The notes: generated by a model not told the origin, from the sequence alone. 64,000 nucleotides of DNA from Bradyrhizobium sp. dw_78 (GCF_018449525.1 NZ_JAAVUS010000001.1:124001-188000); one strand, 5' to 3'. Shown: positions 1 to 7,916, numbered from the stretch's first letter. Translations and numbers: made by a program.

Positions 1-254
1 TCGTGCGCGAAGCGATGCCGGCACGGGAGGCGGCGACCCGCGTCGGCATCGTCATCTTCGCCTCCGTGTTCGGCATGTCGTTCGGCGGCTGGATCTCCGG
101 CGTGATCTTCGATGCCACCGGCTCCTACGCCGCGGCGTTCCTGAACGGGCTGGCGTGGAACGCGCTCAACATCACCATCACGGTGTCGCTGTTGATCAGA
201 TCGCGCGCGCGACCGGCAATGGCCTGGACCCGCGTTTTCGGGCGAAGCGGATAG
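1..254 (+). CDS. MFS transporter, C-terminal fragment (5' end outside window)
   Basis: The reading frame is open from the window edge and encodes only the last ~84 residues. Two hydrophobic stretches separated by a short polar loop (a segment around VIFASVFGMSFGGWISGVIFD, then ALNITITVSLLI) resemble the final two membrane helices of a major facilitator superfamily permease. The substrate cannot be told from this piece. The end of the gene overlaps a dispersed palindromic repeat (231-276), so the last ~8 residues are repeat-encoded and the original stop may lie in or have been replaced by that repeat. The gene converges with the cyd operon, whose last stop lies 20 bp away. Confidence 0.6.
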   Translation, partial: VREAMPAREAATRVGIVIFASVFGMSFGGWISGVIFDATGSYAAAFLNGLAWNALNITITVSLLIRSRARPAMAWTRVFGRSG

Positions 255-276
255 CGGTCTGCGTCAGGAAAACGCT
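231..276. repeat. Dispersed palindromic repeat, copy 1 (Bradyrhizobium-type)
   Basis: The sequence has the layout CGCGTTTTC ... GCGAAGCGGATA ... GGAAAACGCT, with ends that form an inverted repeat. A second, closely similar copy lies at 3933-3975. Elements of this layout are very common between genes in Bradyrhizobium genomes. This copy overlaps the 3' end of the MFS gene and sits between convergent genes. Confidence 0.7.
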
Positions 277-565
277 AGCGCACGAACAGCAACAAAGCGC
301 CGCCGATCATCAGCGTCCAGGCGCAGGCGGGTCCGAACAGGATCCGGAGCCATCTGTTCTCCGGCCGGAATCCGATGCCGTAGACAAAAGCCCCGGTGAT
401 ACCCAGCAGCAGGATCGATAGCGCAGGGTGCAACATCGCCCCCTGCACATGGCGCAGGAGAAATGGAAACAGCATCAAAACGAGACTGGCTCCGGCAGCG
501 ACGGCAAAGGAGGCCGTCTGGATCAGTCGCGCGGCTGTGGTGCGTTCACCGCTCTCGCCGGGCAT
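275..565 (-). CDS. ybgE: Cyd operon protein YbgE family
   Basis: A 96-residue membrane protein with three hydrophobic segments. The motif GIGFRPENRWLRILFGP followed by a hydrophobic C-terminus matches the E. coli YbgE pattern (GVGFRP, ~15 residues, then hydrophobic tail). YbgE is encoded in cytochrome bd operons; its role in assembly or stability of the oxidase is poorly defined. I chose the ATG that overlaps the end of cydX by 20 bases; a farther upstream ATG at 607 would lie deep inside cydX. It is the last gene of the cydP-A-B-X-ybgE operon and converges on the MFS gene. Confidence 0.7.
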   Translation of the reverse strand: MPGESGERTTAARLIQTASFAVAAGASLVLMLFPFLLRHVQGAMLHPALSILLLGITGAFVYGIGFRPENRWLRILFGPACAWTLMIGGALLLFVR

Positions 566-665
566 TGTCGATTTCCCGTTGCGCATGGGCTTCGAACCAC
601 ATCGCATTCAATATCGCGAAGGTGCCGGCAAAGCCAACGCCGAGAATCCATGAGAAATACCACAT
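546..665 (-). CDS. cydX: Cytochrome bd oxidase small subunit CydX
   Basis: A 39-codon gene beginning MWYFSWILG, the hallmark of CydX (E. coli begins MWYFAWILG), followed by one transmembrane helix and a charged tail ending in RRER. CydX is the third, single-helix subunit of cytochrome bd quinol oxidase and is needed for stable haem d and full activity. It starts 15 bases after cydB and overlaps the ybgE-like gene by 20 bases, so the three are probably translated from one mRNA. The gene is short enough to be missed by routine gene callers; the start motif, length and position leave little doubt. Confidence 0.93.
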   Translation of the reverse strand: MWYFSWILGVGFAGTFAILNAMWFEAHAQREIDNARRER

Positions 666-680
666 TACCAGATATCCCTT

Positions 681-1823
681 TTAATAGAGCGATTTCGCGT
701 TACCCTCGACAAAGGCTTGGGTGATCGGCTCGCGCAACACGCGATATACCCAGGCGGTGTAGAGGATAATGATCGGAAGAAAGACCACGGTGACGAACAG
801 CATGATCCTGAGGGTCAGAAGACTTGAGGAGGCGTCCCAGACCGTGAGACTGGCGCGCGGATCCAGCGAGGACGGCAGCATGAACGGAAAGATGCTCAAC
901 CCTGCGGTGGCGATGATGCCTGCAATCGCGACGCCGCTTGCAATGAACGCCAGGCCGGCGTGCCTGGCGCGCAGGAGCAGTGGCGAGACCGCCAGCATGA
1001 CGATGGCCGCGACCGGCGCCGCCATCGTCCAGGGGAACGAGCGGTAGTTGGTCAGCCAGGCACCGGCCTGCCGCGTCACAAGCTTGGCCAGCGGATTCGA
1101 CGGACCGTCATAGGCGGGCTGCTGCGTGAGAGCATAGCCTTCGACACCAAGCGCAACCCAGATGCCTGCGATGACGAACAATCCGATTGTGATCGGCGCC
1201 GCAAGACGCGCGATCTGTGCGGCGCGCTGTGTCACCGGGCCGGAGGCCTTGAGCGACAGATAGTTCGCGCCGTGCAGCGTCAGCATCCCGACGCTGACCA
1301 GACCGCTGAGCAGCGCAAACGGATTCAACAGGCCGAGCAGGTTGCCTTCATAGGTCATGCGCAGCGAATCGTCGAACCGGAACGGTACGCCGAGAATGAC
1401 GTTGCCGAAGGCGACGCCGAAGATCAGCGCCGGGACCAGCCCGCTGACGAACAGGGCCGCATCCCAGATTGCCCGCCAGCGGGCATTCTCAAGCTTGCTG
1501 CGGAACTTGAAGGCGACCGGGCGCAGGATGAGCGCAGCGAGCACCAGGAACATTGCTAGATAGAAGCCTGAAAACGCGGTGGCGTATAGTATCGGCCAAG
1601 CCGCAAAAATCGCGCCGCCTCCGAGAATCAGCCAGACTTGATTGCCCTCCCATACCGGCCCCACGGTATTGATGGCGATACGCCGCTCGACGTCGCTGCG
1701 GGCCACGTAAGGCAACAGGATCGCAACGCCGAGATCGAAGCCGTCCATCACGGCAATCCCGATCAGCAGGATTCCGAGCAGCGCCCACCAGATCAATCGC
1801 ATGGCTTCATAATCGAACATCAC
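681..1823 (-). CDS. cydB: Cytochrome bd ubiquinol oxidase subunit II
   Basis: A 380-residue polytopic membrane protein, the usual CydB length. The N-terminal region contains the family pattern WWALLGILLIGIAVMDGFDLG followed by NTVGPVWEGNQVWLILGGGA, both typical of CydB. CydB packs against CydA and completes the quinol-oxidising, oxygen-reducing enzyme that does not pump protons but has high oxygen affinity. It starts 8 bases after cydA and is followed by cydX. Regulation is probably through the FNR/FixK box upstream of the operon, so it should be induced at low oxygen. Confidence 0.96.
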   Translation of the reverse strand: MMFDYEAMRLIWWALLGILLIGIAVMDGFDLGVAILLPYVARSDVERRIAINTVGPVWEGNQVWLILGGGAIFAAWPILYATAFSGFYLAMFLVLAALILRPVAFKFRSKLENARWRAIWDAALFVSGLVPALIFGVAFGNVILGVPFRFDDSLRMTYEGNLLGLLNPFALLSGLVSVGMLTLHGANYLSLKASGPVTQRAAQIARLAAPITIGLFVIAGIWVALGVEGYALTQQPAYDGPSNPLAKLVTRQAGAWLTNYRSFPWTMAAPVAAIVMLAVSPLLLRARHAGLAFIASGVAIAGIIATAGLSIFPFMLPSSLDPRASLTVWDASSSLLTLRIMLFVTVVFLPIIILYTAWVYRVLREPITQAFVEGNAKSLY

Positions 1824-1831
1824 TGTCTCCC

Positions 1832-3403
1832 TTATTCGGCTGCGTCAGCGACCAGCAAACGAGCGCCTGGGCGCTCGAAGGGTTCGCCTGTGGATGGTCC
1901 CGCCTTCACGGTCTTGACCATCAAATAGAGATCGACGACGGCAAGCGTCGAATAGAACACCACGAAGCCGATCAGCGTGGTCCAGATATTGGCGGCAGAC
2001 AGGCTCGAAACCGCGAGGAAAGTCGGCAATACACCCTCGATGACCCAGGGCTGCCGGCCGACTTCGGCAACGACCCACCCGAGTTCGGCTGCGATCCACG
2101 GCAGCGGCAGGCTGAACAGCGCCAGCCAGAGGAAGCTGCGGTAACGGTCGAGCCATCGCTTGCTGGCGAGCACGAAGGCCAGCGCGAACAGCGCAATGAA
2201 ATAGAAGCCAAGTCCGACCATGATCCGGAAACTCCAGAACAGCGGTGAGACTTGCGGAACGGTACTCCACGCGGCCCGCGAGATCTCGTCAGGAGTTGCA
2301 TTGGCGATGTCGGGCCGGATCTTCTTTAGCAAGAGCGCGTAGCCGAGATCAGCGGCGGTCGAATCAAGGCGGGTTCTTTCAGCCGCGTTTGAGGGCTGCG
2401 CGCGCAGTTTCTCCAGTGCGTCGTATGCGACGAGCCCGGATCGGATACGTTGCTCAGCCCGGCCGACAAGTTCATTGATGCCAGGCACCGTCTTGTCGAT
2501 CGAGCGCGTCGCGATCAGCCCCAGCATCCACGGTATCTTGACCTCGTAATCGGTGCGGCGGTTTTCGAGGTCGGGCAGGCCGAACAGCGTGAAGGAAGCC
2601 GGCGCCGGTTCAGTGTTCCACATCGCCTCGATCGCGGCGATCTTCATCTTCTGATTTTCACCCGCCGTATAGCCGCTCTCGTCGCCCAGCACGACCACGG
2701 ACAATGCGGCGGCGAGACCGAAACTCGCCGCCACGGTCATCGACCGCTTCGCGAGTTCGAGGTGCCGTCCGCGCAGCAGATAATAGGCGCTCACGGCCAG
2801 CACGAACATCGAACCGGTCACGTAGCCGGCGCTGACCGTGTGTACAAATTTCGCCTGCGCCACGGGATTGAACAGCACCTCCATGAAGTTGGTGACTTCC
2901 ATCCGCATGGTGTCGGGATTGAATTTCGCACCGACCGGATATTGCATCCAGCCATTGGCGATCAGAATCCACAGCGCCGAAAGATTGGAGCCGAGTGCGA
3001 CCAGCCAGGTGACACACAAATGCTGCAAGCGGGAGAGCTTATCCCATCCGAAAAAGAACAGGCCGATGAAAGTCGCCTCAAGAAAAAAGGCCATCAGCCC
3101 TTCGATCGCCAGCGGCGCCCCGAAGATGTCGCCGACATAATGGCTGTAATAGGCCCAGTTCATTCCGAACTGGAATTCCATGGTGATGCCGGTCGCAACG
3201 CCCATCGCAAAATTGATGCCGAACAACAGGCCCCAGAATTTCGTCATCTCCTTCCAGATGGCCCGGCCGGTCATCACATAAACGCTCTCCATGACTCCAA
3301 GCAGGATGGAAAGCCCCAATGTGAGCGGAACGAAGAGGAAATGATAAAGGGCCGTCAGACCGAATTGCATCCGCGACAGTGACACAACATCTATCGAGGT
3401 CAT
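1832..3403 (-). CDS. cydA: Cytochrome bd ubiquinol oxidase subunit I
   Basis: The 523-residue length is close to that of E. coli CydA, which suggests the long Q-loop subfamily rather than the short-loop cyanide-insensitive oxidase type. The N-terminal RMQFGLTALYHFLFVPLT includes the conserved haem b595 histidine. TGITMEFQFGMNW, the Q-loop region with GENQKMKIAAIEAMW, and the motif GWVVAEVGRQPW are all present. CydA carries haems b558, b595 and d and the quinol site. The start ATG overlaps the stop of the preceding small gene as ATGA, which indicates translational coupling. Confidence 0.96.
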   Translation of the reverse strand: MTSIDVVSLSRMQFGLTALYHFLFVPLTLGLSILLGVMESVYVMTGRAIWKEMTKFWGLLFGINFAMGVATGITMEFQFGMNWAYYSHYVGDIFGAPLAIEGLMAFFLEATFIGLFFFGWDKLSRLQHLCVTWLVALGSNLSALWILIANGWMQYPVGAKFNPDTMRMEVTNFMEVLFNPVAQAKFVHTVSAGYVTGSMFVLAVSAYYLLRGRHLELAKRSMTVAASFGLAAALSVVVLGDESGYTAGENQKMKIAAIEAMWNTEPAPASFTLFGLPDLENRRTDYEVKIPWMLGLIATRSIDKTVPGINELVGRAEQRIRSGLVAYDALEKLRAQPSNAAERTRLDSTAADLGYALLLKKIRPDIANATPDEISRAAWSTVPQVSPLFWSFRIMVGLGFYFIALFALAFVLASKRWLDRYRSFLWLALFSLPLPWIAAELGWVVAEVGRQPWVIEGVLPTFLAVSSLSAANIWTTLIGFVVFYSTLAVVDLYLMVKTVKAGPSTGEPFERPGARLLVADAAE

Positions 3404-3573
3404 GGGATGGGTTCCTGCGAGTTCGAATTGTTGAGGATTTGCCGGTCGACGGCGTTGCGGTCGATCTGGGGGCGCTGATGCGGACCGAACACGAAGACTG
3501 CCGCTGCAACCAGAAGGATGATCTTGACTGTCACTACTATCGCGATGCCGCGCTTTAAGTCGGGGGCAGTCAT
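3400..3573 (-). CDS. cydP: Putative cytochrome oxidase small subunit CydP
   Basis: A short protein (57 residues from the chosen ATG, MTAPDLKRG) with one long hydrophobic helix and a polar C-terminus. Size, single helix and position immediately upstream of and coupled to cydA fit the CydP family of small proteins found ahead of bd oxidase genes; this is inferred from position and layout more than from sequence identity. In-frame ATGs at 3603 and 3639 exist. The latter lies inside the FNR box and is therefore unlikely. The 3573 start leaves room for a promoter activated from that box. Confidence 0.6.
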   Translation of the reverse strand: MTAPDLKRGIAIVVTVKIILLVAAAVFVFGPHQRPQIDRNAVDRQILNNSNSQEPIP

Positions 3574-3638
3574 GACCGGTCTATAGGGCAGTCGCTCATT
3601 CATCTTGATCAGAGTGAATGGATGAAGTCGCTTCATCA

Positions 3639-3652
3639 TTGATTTCGATCAA
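3639..3652 (-). promoter_or_regulatory. FNR/FixK-type binding site for the cyd operon
   Basis: TTGAT-TTCG-ATCAA is a perfect palindromic match to the TTGAT-N4-ATCAA site of the CRP/FNR family (FixK, FNR, Anr). Its centre lies about 72 bases upstream of the preferred cydP start. An activator at -41.5 would give an RNA start about 30 bases before that ATG. This fits micro-oxic induction of a high-affinity oxidase. Which CRP/FNR protein acts here cannot be told from the window. Confidence 0.8.
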
Positions 3653-3782
3653 GGATCGAGGTGATTGACGCTAATTAGAGTAATATCATCTTTTCGTGAG
3701 TCGGGCGTCATCGTAGCAGATGGCGGGTAATTTCCCAGCAGATAGGGAACCAGCGAAACGTTGCGGCGCGAGCGTTTTTATC

Positions 3783-3796
3783 TTGATCTAGCTTAA
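3783..3796 (+). promoter_or_regulatory. FixK-like site upstream of a 24-residue membrane peptide
   Basis: TTGA-N6-TTAA matches seven of eight defined positions of the FixK consensus TTGA-N6-TCAA. It is centred 58 bases upstream of the ATG at 3848, compatible with a class II activated promoter giving a leader of about 17 bases with a good ribosome binding site. Confidence is limited because of the single mismatch. Confidence 0.4.
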
Positions 3797-3847
3797 AGTG
3801 CTGCTGAAGCCGGCCGATAGGGTTTCTCCGTCACGAAGGAGAAGACA

Positions 3848-3922
3848 ATGACCCTTGATATTATTTTCGTCGCGATTGCTGTTGCCGTCACGTTCGCTAC
3901 ATTCGCGGTCGTTCTGGGGTAG
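3848..3922 (+). CDS. Predicted 24-residue single-span membrane peptide
   Basis: ATG to TAG encodes MTLDIIFVAIAVAVTF followed by ATFAVVLG, almost entirely hydrophobic and long enough for one membrane helix. It is preceded by AAGGAG eight bases from the ATG, one of the clearest ribosome binding sites in this part. The gene is divergent from the cyd operon and lies downstream of a FixK-like site, so it may be produced at low oxygen and could be an accessory of a respiratory complex; that is inference. I do not recognise the family. A dispersed repeat begins 10 bases after the stop. Confidence 0.5.
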   Translation: MTLDIIFVAIAVAVTFATFAVVLG

Positions 3923-3932
3923 GGCAGCTGGA

Positions 3933-3975
3933 CGCGTTTTAAGCGAAGTGGATACCGGCTCGCGTGAAGAAAACG
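3933..3975. repeat. Dispersed palindromic repeat, copy 2 (Bradyrhizobium-type)
   Basis: CGCGTTTTAAGCGAAGTGG ... GAAGAAAACG is the second copy of the element at 231-276, in the same orientation and closer to the usual form (GCGAAGTGGATACCGG ... GCGTGAAGAAAACG, followed by an AAGAATCTGGAGC tail). It follows the membrane peptide gene and precedes the convergent ggt stop, so its hairpin may also end transcripts. Confidence 0.75.
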
Positions 3976-4058
3976 TGTCAAAATAAGAATCTGGAGCTTG
4001 GGTTCAGGCAGCTTTTCGTCGTGTTACGGTAAGCGCTACGACGCCCTGTATGCGCGGC

Positions 4059-5651
4059 CTATCCCTCCGCCACCGCGTCGCCCCACGGCTGGAAGATCTC
4101 AACGGCGCCGCTATTGGTCTCGCCTTCGCGCAGCACCGCGCTCGGGCAGGCGAATTTCATCGGCAGGGTCTGGATATGCGCGGTTTCGTAATCGAATCGC
4201 GTCCGCAACTCGCTTTGCACCTGCGCCGGCAGCCGTGCATCGCCGATCACCACCGCGCCTTCGCTGGCGTCGATGCGCGGCTGGTGAATCGCGCTATCGA
4301 GATCCATGCCGTAATCCATCACGAAGGACAGCATCTGCGTCACCGCCGGCAGGATACGGCGTCCGCCGGAGGCGCCGACCGCGAGCCGCCGGCCATCGGC
4401 AGCCTGCGCCAGCACCGGCGTATAGTTGGTCAGGCAGCGCTTGCCGGGCGCCAGCGAATTGGGGCCGCCGGCCGTGGGATCGAACCACATGATGCCGTTG
4501 TTCATGGTGATCCCGCTTTGCGGCGTAACGAATTTGGAGCCGAACGTGGACAGCAGGGTTTGCGTCACCGCGGCCATGTTGCCCTCGCGGTCGACGATCG
4601 AAAAATGCGTGGTGCAGGATGGCGCCAGATATTCCGCGCCCAGCGCCCGCCTGCCGTCGGCGTCACCCATGTCCTGCAGCCGCTCGCGATAGGCCGATTG
4701 CAGCGCCGCCGCATAGGCCGCATAGGCCGACGCGTCGGGCGCGCCGCGCGCGGCTGTGAGGTTCTGCTGCAGCAGACGCAGGGCATGCGCCAGCGTCGGG
4801 CCGCAGGTGAGTTCCGGCGTCGCGTAGACCTTGCCGCCGCGATAGAGAATCTCCAGCGGCGTGCGGACATGGGCGCGGAAGGATGCGAGGTCTTCGGCCG
4901 ACAGTACACCGCCGCCCGCCTGGATGTCGGCCGCGATGCCGTGCGCCAGATCGCCTTCGTAGAAATCGCGCGGTCCCCGGGCTGCAAGCTGCGCCAGCGT
5001 TGCCTTGAGCCTGTCCTGCGGCAATCGTATGTCGGCCTTGATGCTCCACTGCGCACTCGGCGGCAGGCCGTCCTTGAGATAGGCCGCCGCGCTGGCGGGA
5101 TAGCGCCGCAGGTCCGCTGCGACGCTGGCAATCATCAGCGTCGTCCACCAGTCCACCCCAAGGCCTTTGCCCGCCAGCGCGACGGCGGGGCTGAGCAATT
5201 CGGCCCACGGCATTTTCGCGTGGCGGCGATGGGCTTCTTCCATGCCGGCGACCACGCCGGGCACCGCGACCGATCCGGCACCATGAAGATTGCGGTCGTC
5301 CTTGACTCGTGGCCACGGGAAGAGATCGGATACCGCGCCGTCGCCGGTCAGCGGATAATCCTCCAGGCGGATGCCGCGCGGGGCGCGCATGCCATAGTCG
5401 ATCACTTCATAGTGGTTGTCGCGGGCGCGATAGAGCACCATGGCGCCGCCGCCGCCAATGCCGCTCATCCAGGGTTCGAGCACACCCAGTGCAAACGTGG
5501 TCGCAATCACCGCATCGACGCAGTCGCCGCCGTCGGCCAGTATCCCGGCGCCGATCTCCGCCGCCTTGCGCGATTGCGCGGCGACAATTCCGCCTTTGGA
5601 GGTCGCCGCCGGTTTGCGGATCTGCTGGGCATTGCTGAACTGGTCGGACAT
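4059..5651 (-). CDS. Gamma-glutamyltransferase family protein
   Basis: A 530-residue protein of the Ntn-hydrolase GGT family. Enzymes of this family self-cleave before a threonine that then acts as nucleophile. The motif TTHFSIVDREGNMAAVTQT places that threonine at about residue 347, and NNGIMWFDP, GKRCLTNYTPV and GASGGRRI follow as in other members. The large-subunit part contains GGDCVDAVIA and GIGGGGAMVLY. No signal peptide is evident, so it is probably cytoplasmic, unlike E. coli Ggt. Related proteins act on glutathione conjugates, cephalosporins or other gamma-glutamyl amides; the substrate is not clear. It is divergent from the racemase-like gene across a 333-base region. Confidence 0.88.
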   Translation of the reverse strand: MSDQFSNAQQIRKPAATSKGGIVAAQSRKAAEIGAGILADGGDCVDAVIATTFALGVLEPWMSGIGGGGAMVLYRARDNHYEVIDYGMRAPRGIRLEDYPLTGDGAVSDLFPWPRVKDDRNLHGAGSVAVPGVVAGMEEAHRRHAKMPWAELLSPAVALAGKGLGVDWWTTLMIASVAADLRRYPASAAAYLKDGLPPSAQWSIKADIRLPQDRLKATLAQLAARGPRDFYEGDLAHGIAADIQAGGGVLSAEDLASFRAHVRTPLEILYRGGKVYATPELTCGPTLAHALRLLQQNLTAARGAPDASAYAAYAAALQSAYRERLQDMGDADGRRALGAEYLAPSCTTHFSIVDREGNMAAVTQTLLSTFGSKFVTPQSGITMNNGIMWFDPTAGGPNSLAPGKRCLTNYTPVLAQAADGRRLAVGASGGRRILPAVTQMLSFVMDYGMDLDSAIHQPRIDASEGAVVIGDARLPAQVQSELRTRFDYETAHIQTLPMKFACPSAVLREGETNSGAVEIFQPWGDAVAEG

Positions 5652-5865
5652 GATGTGCTTTCGCCGTCTTTCGGATTTGATGCCGCGCGGGTCTGGTCGC
5701 GGTTGCGCTGCATCCTGCTTCGCGATGGCGGATGAAGCAATCCTGCGAAACGGAATGCTTAGTCTTCGCTTTCGCCTGCCCTCGAAGATCGCGGCGCGCG
5801 GTCATATTCCGTGCGCGACGGATGGGAGGATCGACCATAAAAGCAGTCAATCGATCATTCAAAAA

Positions 5866-5881
5866 TGGCACGCAGCTTGCA
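5866..5881 (+). promoter_or_regulatory. Sigma-54 (RpoN) promoter of the racemase-like gene
   Basis: TGGCACGCAGCTTGCA matches the consensus TGGCAC-N5-TTGCA at every defined position, with the GG (-24) and GC (-12) doublets 10 bases apart. The predicted RNA start is near 5892, leaving a ~93-base leader before the ATG at 5985. It is the only clear signal I see in the 333-base region between the divergent ggt-like and racemase-like genes. Sigma-54 control in rhizobia usually reflects nitrogen supply or micro-oxic activators such as NtrC or NifA. Confidence 0.8.
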
Positions 5882-5984
5882 CGTTAAATACTGCGCTGCG
5901 AAGTGTGGTCATCGGTGTGGCGTTTCGCTATGGGATCGACGGATAATCATTCCGTTCTATCGCCATTCTATCGGGCTCGTCTTC

Positions 5985-6662
5985 ATGCGTATCCTGCTGA
6001 TAAACCCGAATACCAGCGTCAGCATCACCGAAACCATCGCAGCTCGGGCGCGCGCCGCAGCGGGAGATGGCGTCGAGTTTCTTGCCGTGACCGGAGGTTT
6101 CGGTGCGTCCTATATCGCCAGCCGTGCGGCTGTCGTCGTCGCCGCGCATGCCGCGCTTGATGCGCTGACACAGCATGTCGATGAATGCGATGCGGTTTAC
6201 CTGGCCTGTTTCGGCGATCCCGGCCTCTTGGCGCTTCGCGAGCAATCGCCCGTTCCGGTCGTCGCGATGGCCGAAGCATCCATGCAGGAAGCCTGCCGTA
6301 TAGCCGATCGCTTTTCGATTGTGACCGGCGGTGCGGCGTGGGAGCCGATCCTGAGCGAATATGTCACGAGCCTCGGCCTCACGGGCCGCCTTGCCAGCAT
6401 TCGCACCCTCGCCGCGACCGGCGATCAGATCGCCCGGGAGCCGGATGCTGCGCTGGCGGAGCTGACCGCCTCATGCATGGCGTGCGCATCCGCCGATGGC
6501 GCCGATGCCGTCATCCTCGGCGGTGCCGGTCTGGCGGGATTCGCGCCGCAGATTCAGCCGCGAATCCCGGTGCCCGTCATCTGCTCGATGGATGCCGGAA
6601 CGCGCGCCGCGGTCCAGGCCGCGCGCGGTGGCGATTCCAATAGCCGCGATGCCCGGACATGA
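5985..6662 (+). CDS. Hydantoin racemase / Asp-Glu racemase family protein
   Basis: A 225-residue protein beginning MRILLINPNTS, the standard start of hydantoin/allantoin racemases. The first catalytic cysteine is present at residue 75 in ACFGDPGL. The second, normally in a GCAG motif near residue 181, is glycine here (GGAGL, residue 180). Two-base racemases need both cysteines, so this protein may be inactive as a racemase or may run a one-cysteine reaction as arylmalonate decarboxylase does. The ATG at 5985 is preferred over an upstream in-frame start at 5865 because the latter lies ahead of the sigma-54 promoter. Confidence 0.85.
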   Translation: MRILLINPNTSVSITETIAARARAAAGDGVEFLAVTGGFGASYIASRAAVVVAAHAALDALTQHVDECDAVYLACFGDPGLLALREQSPVPVVAMAEASMQEACRIADRFSIVTGGAAWEPILSEYVTSLGLTGRLASIRTLAATGDQIAREPDAALAELTASCMACASADGADAVILGGAGLAGFAPQIQPRIPVPVICSMDAGTRAAVQAARGGDSNSRDART

Positions 6663-6887
6663 TGTTCAGACGTTAAGACGTCGGGGAATGAAGCCGCTGC
6701 AAACGGCGAACATTTCGGTTGATGCGGCTTTAGTTGGTTTGGCTTTGCCTGGGCCGATACCGCCAAGCCGGAAGGGGATTGCGCCTGATTGTTCGATGCT
6801 GCATTTTATTCCCGACAAGAAAGCTGGAACAGTCGCCAGCTCCAAAAGTCCGGACAAGCGGACATTTGCGATCAATCGGGAGATGAA

Positions 6888-7319
6888 ATGCTCTACAAAA
6901 CCGCGCCCTATGCGGCGTTCGTGCTGCGGCTCTCAATCGCCGGACTGTTCCTCGCCGCATTGTATGGAAAATTCATTATCCGGCCGATCGACATGTGGTG
7001 GGGCGGCCTTGCGAAAGCGGGATACCCCGGCTGGGTGCTGGGCTATACGCTCAGCGCGGAAATCCTGTCGACCGTGTGTCTGCTCCTCGGCGTCTATACG
7101 AGGTGGGCCAGCCTCTACGTGTTGCCGATGATGATCGGCGCGACGTATTTCTGGGCGACGCGCAAGGGCTTTTACTTTACGGACGCCGGTTGCGAGATGC
7201 CGTTCACATGGTCCCTGATGCTGTGCGTCCAAGCATTGCTTGGCGATGGCGCCTTTGCGGTGCCGACGCCGTCGCTGCCGTGGGAGCGGGGGCTTCTGAG
7301 CCGTACGGTAGCCGCTTGA
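6888..7319 (+). CDS. DoxX family membrane protein
   Basis: A 143-residue protein with four hydrophobic segments. The first, FVLRLSIAGLFLAALYGKF, followed by a loop with GYPGWVLGYTLSAEILSTVCLLLG, has the layout of DoxX/SURF4-like proteins, where the first helix carries a conserved R and a later loop a PxxxA-like turn. The chosen ATG has GGGAG six bases upstream; a longer frame starting at 6789 has a non-hydrophobic, unlikely N-terminus. Function is unknown for most of the family. It stands alone 225 bases after the racemase-like gene. Confidence 0.65.
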   Translation: MLYKTAPYAAFVLRLSIAGLFLAALYGKFIIRPIDMWWGGLAKAGYPGWVLGYTLSAEILSTVCLLLGVYTRWASLYVLPMMIGATYFWATRKGFYFTDAGCEMPFTWSLMLCVQALLGDGAFAVPTPSLPWERGLLSRTVAA

Positions 7320-7393
7320 CGATCACGACAGGCGCTACAGTAACAGGCGAGCGCAACATCACGCTCGCCTGTTACGCCGCGAAGCAGGCGAGG

Positions 7394-7861
7394 TTACTGC
7401 GTGGCCGGAAACTGATTGGCGGTCGGTCCCATCCCGGTTTCCTCGACGCGAACGTCGCCGTCCTTGGCCCAGCCCCAATGCAGGGTATTCGCGGGAATGT
7501 AGATGACCGAGCCGGGCTCGAGCTTGCGCACCTTGCTTTCATCGAAAACGGGACCGCTGCCGGCATAGAAGGTGCCCGATTGAACGATCATGATGCGCTC
7601 GTTGGGATGGGTATGAGGCTTCGACTTCACGCCGGCCGGATACAGCGTCGAGATCACAAAAACGCCGGGCTGGTTTTGCGCGCCCACCACATAGGCAGCC
7701 ATTACGCCAGTCGGCGAGGGCACCAGCTTCACCGAATCCGGCGCGATCGTTTTGATCTCGGCATCTTCCGCCGGCGCCGCTTCACAAGCAACGATCAGGA
7801 ACGGGGCGGCGAGTGCAAGGCGTCGCGCCAGTCCCGGTAATTTTGCAAATTTTTTTGTCAT
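7394..7861 (-). CDS. Exported cupin-domain protein
   Basis: The 155-residue product starts MTKKFAKLPGLARRLALAAP with a cleavable-type signal sequence, followed by one cupin domain. The metal-binding motif 1 is seen as PHTHPNERIMIVQSGTFYAG and motif 2 as PGSVIYIPANTLHW. The fold suggests a small periplasmic metal-binding or sugar-binding protein; the ligand is not known. It lies 55 bases downstream of a second cupin gene on the same strand with the same architecture, so the two probably arose by duplication and are co-transcribed. Several upstream in-frame codons exist, but only this start gives a signal peptide. Confidence 0.75.
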   Translation of the reverse strand: MTKKFAKLPGLARRLALAAPFLIVACEAAPAEDAEIKTIAPDSVKLVPSPTGVMAAYVVGAQNQPGVFVISTLYPAGVKSKPHTHPNERIMIVQSGTFYAGSGPVFDESKVRKLEPGSVIYIPANTLHWGWAKDGDVRVEETGMGPTANQFPATQ

Positions 7862-7916
7862 TGAATCCTCCCTGTTGCGCCGCGAGATCGGAGCGCTTGT
7901 TGTTGATGTTGCTGAG

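Noticed and set aside
4050..5735. 561-codon open frame on the plus strand
   Set aside because: Antisense shadow of the gamma-glutamyltransferase gene, rich in Arg, His and Ala with no recognisable motif.
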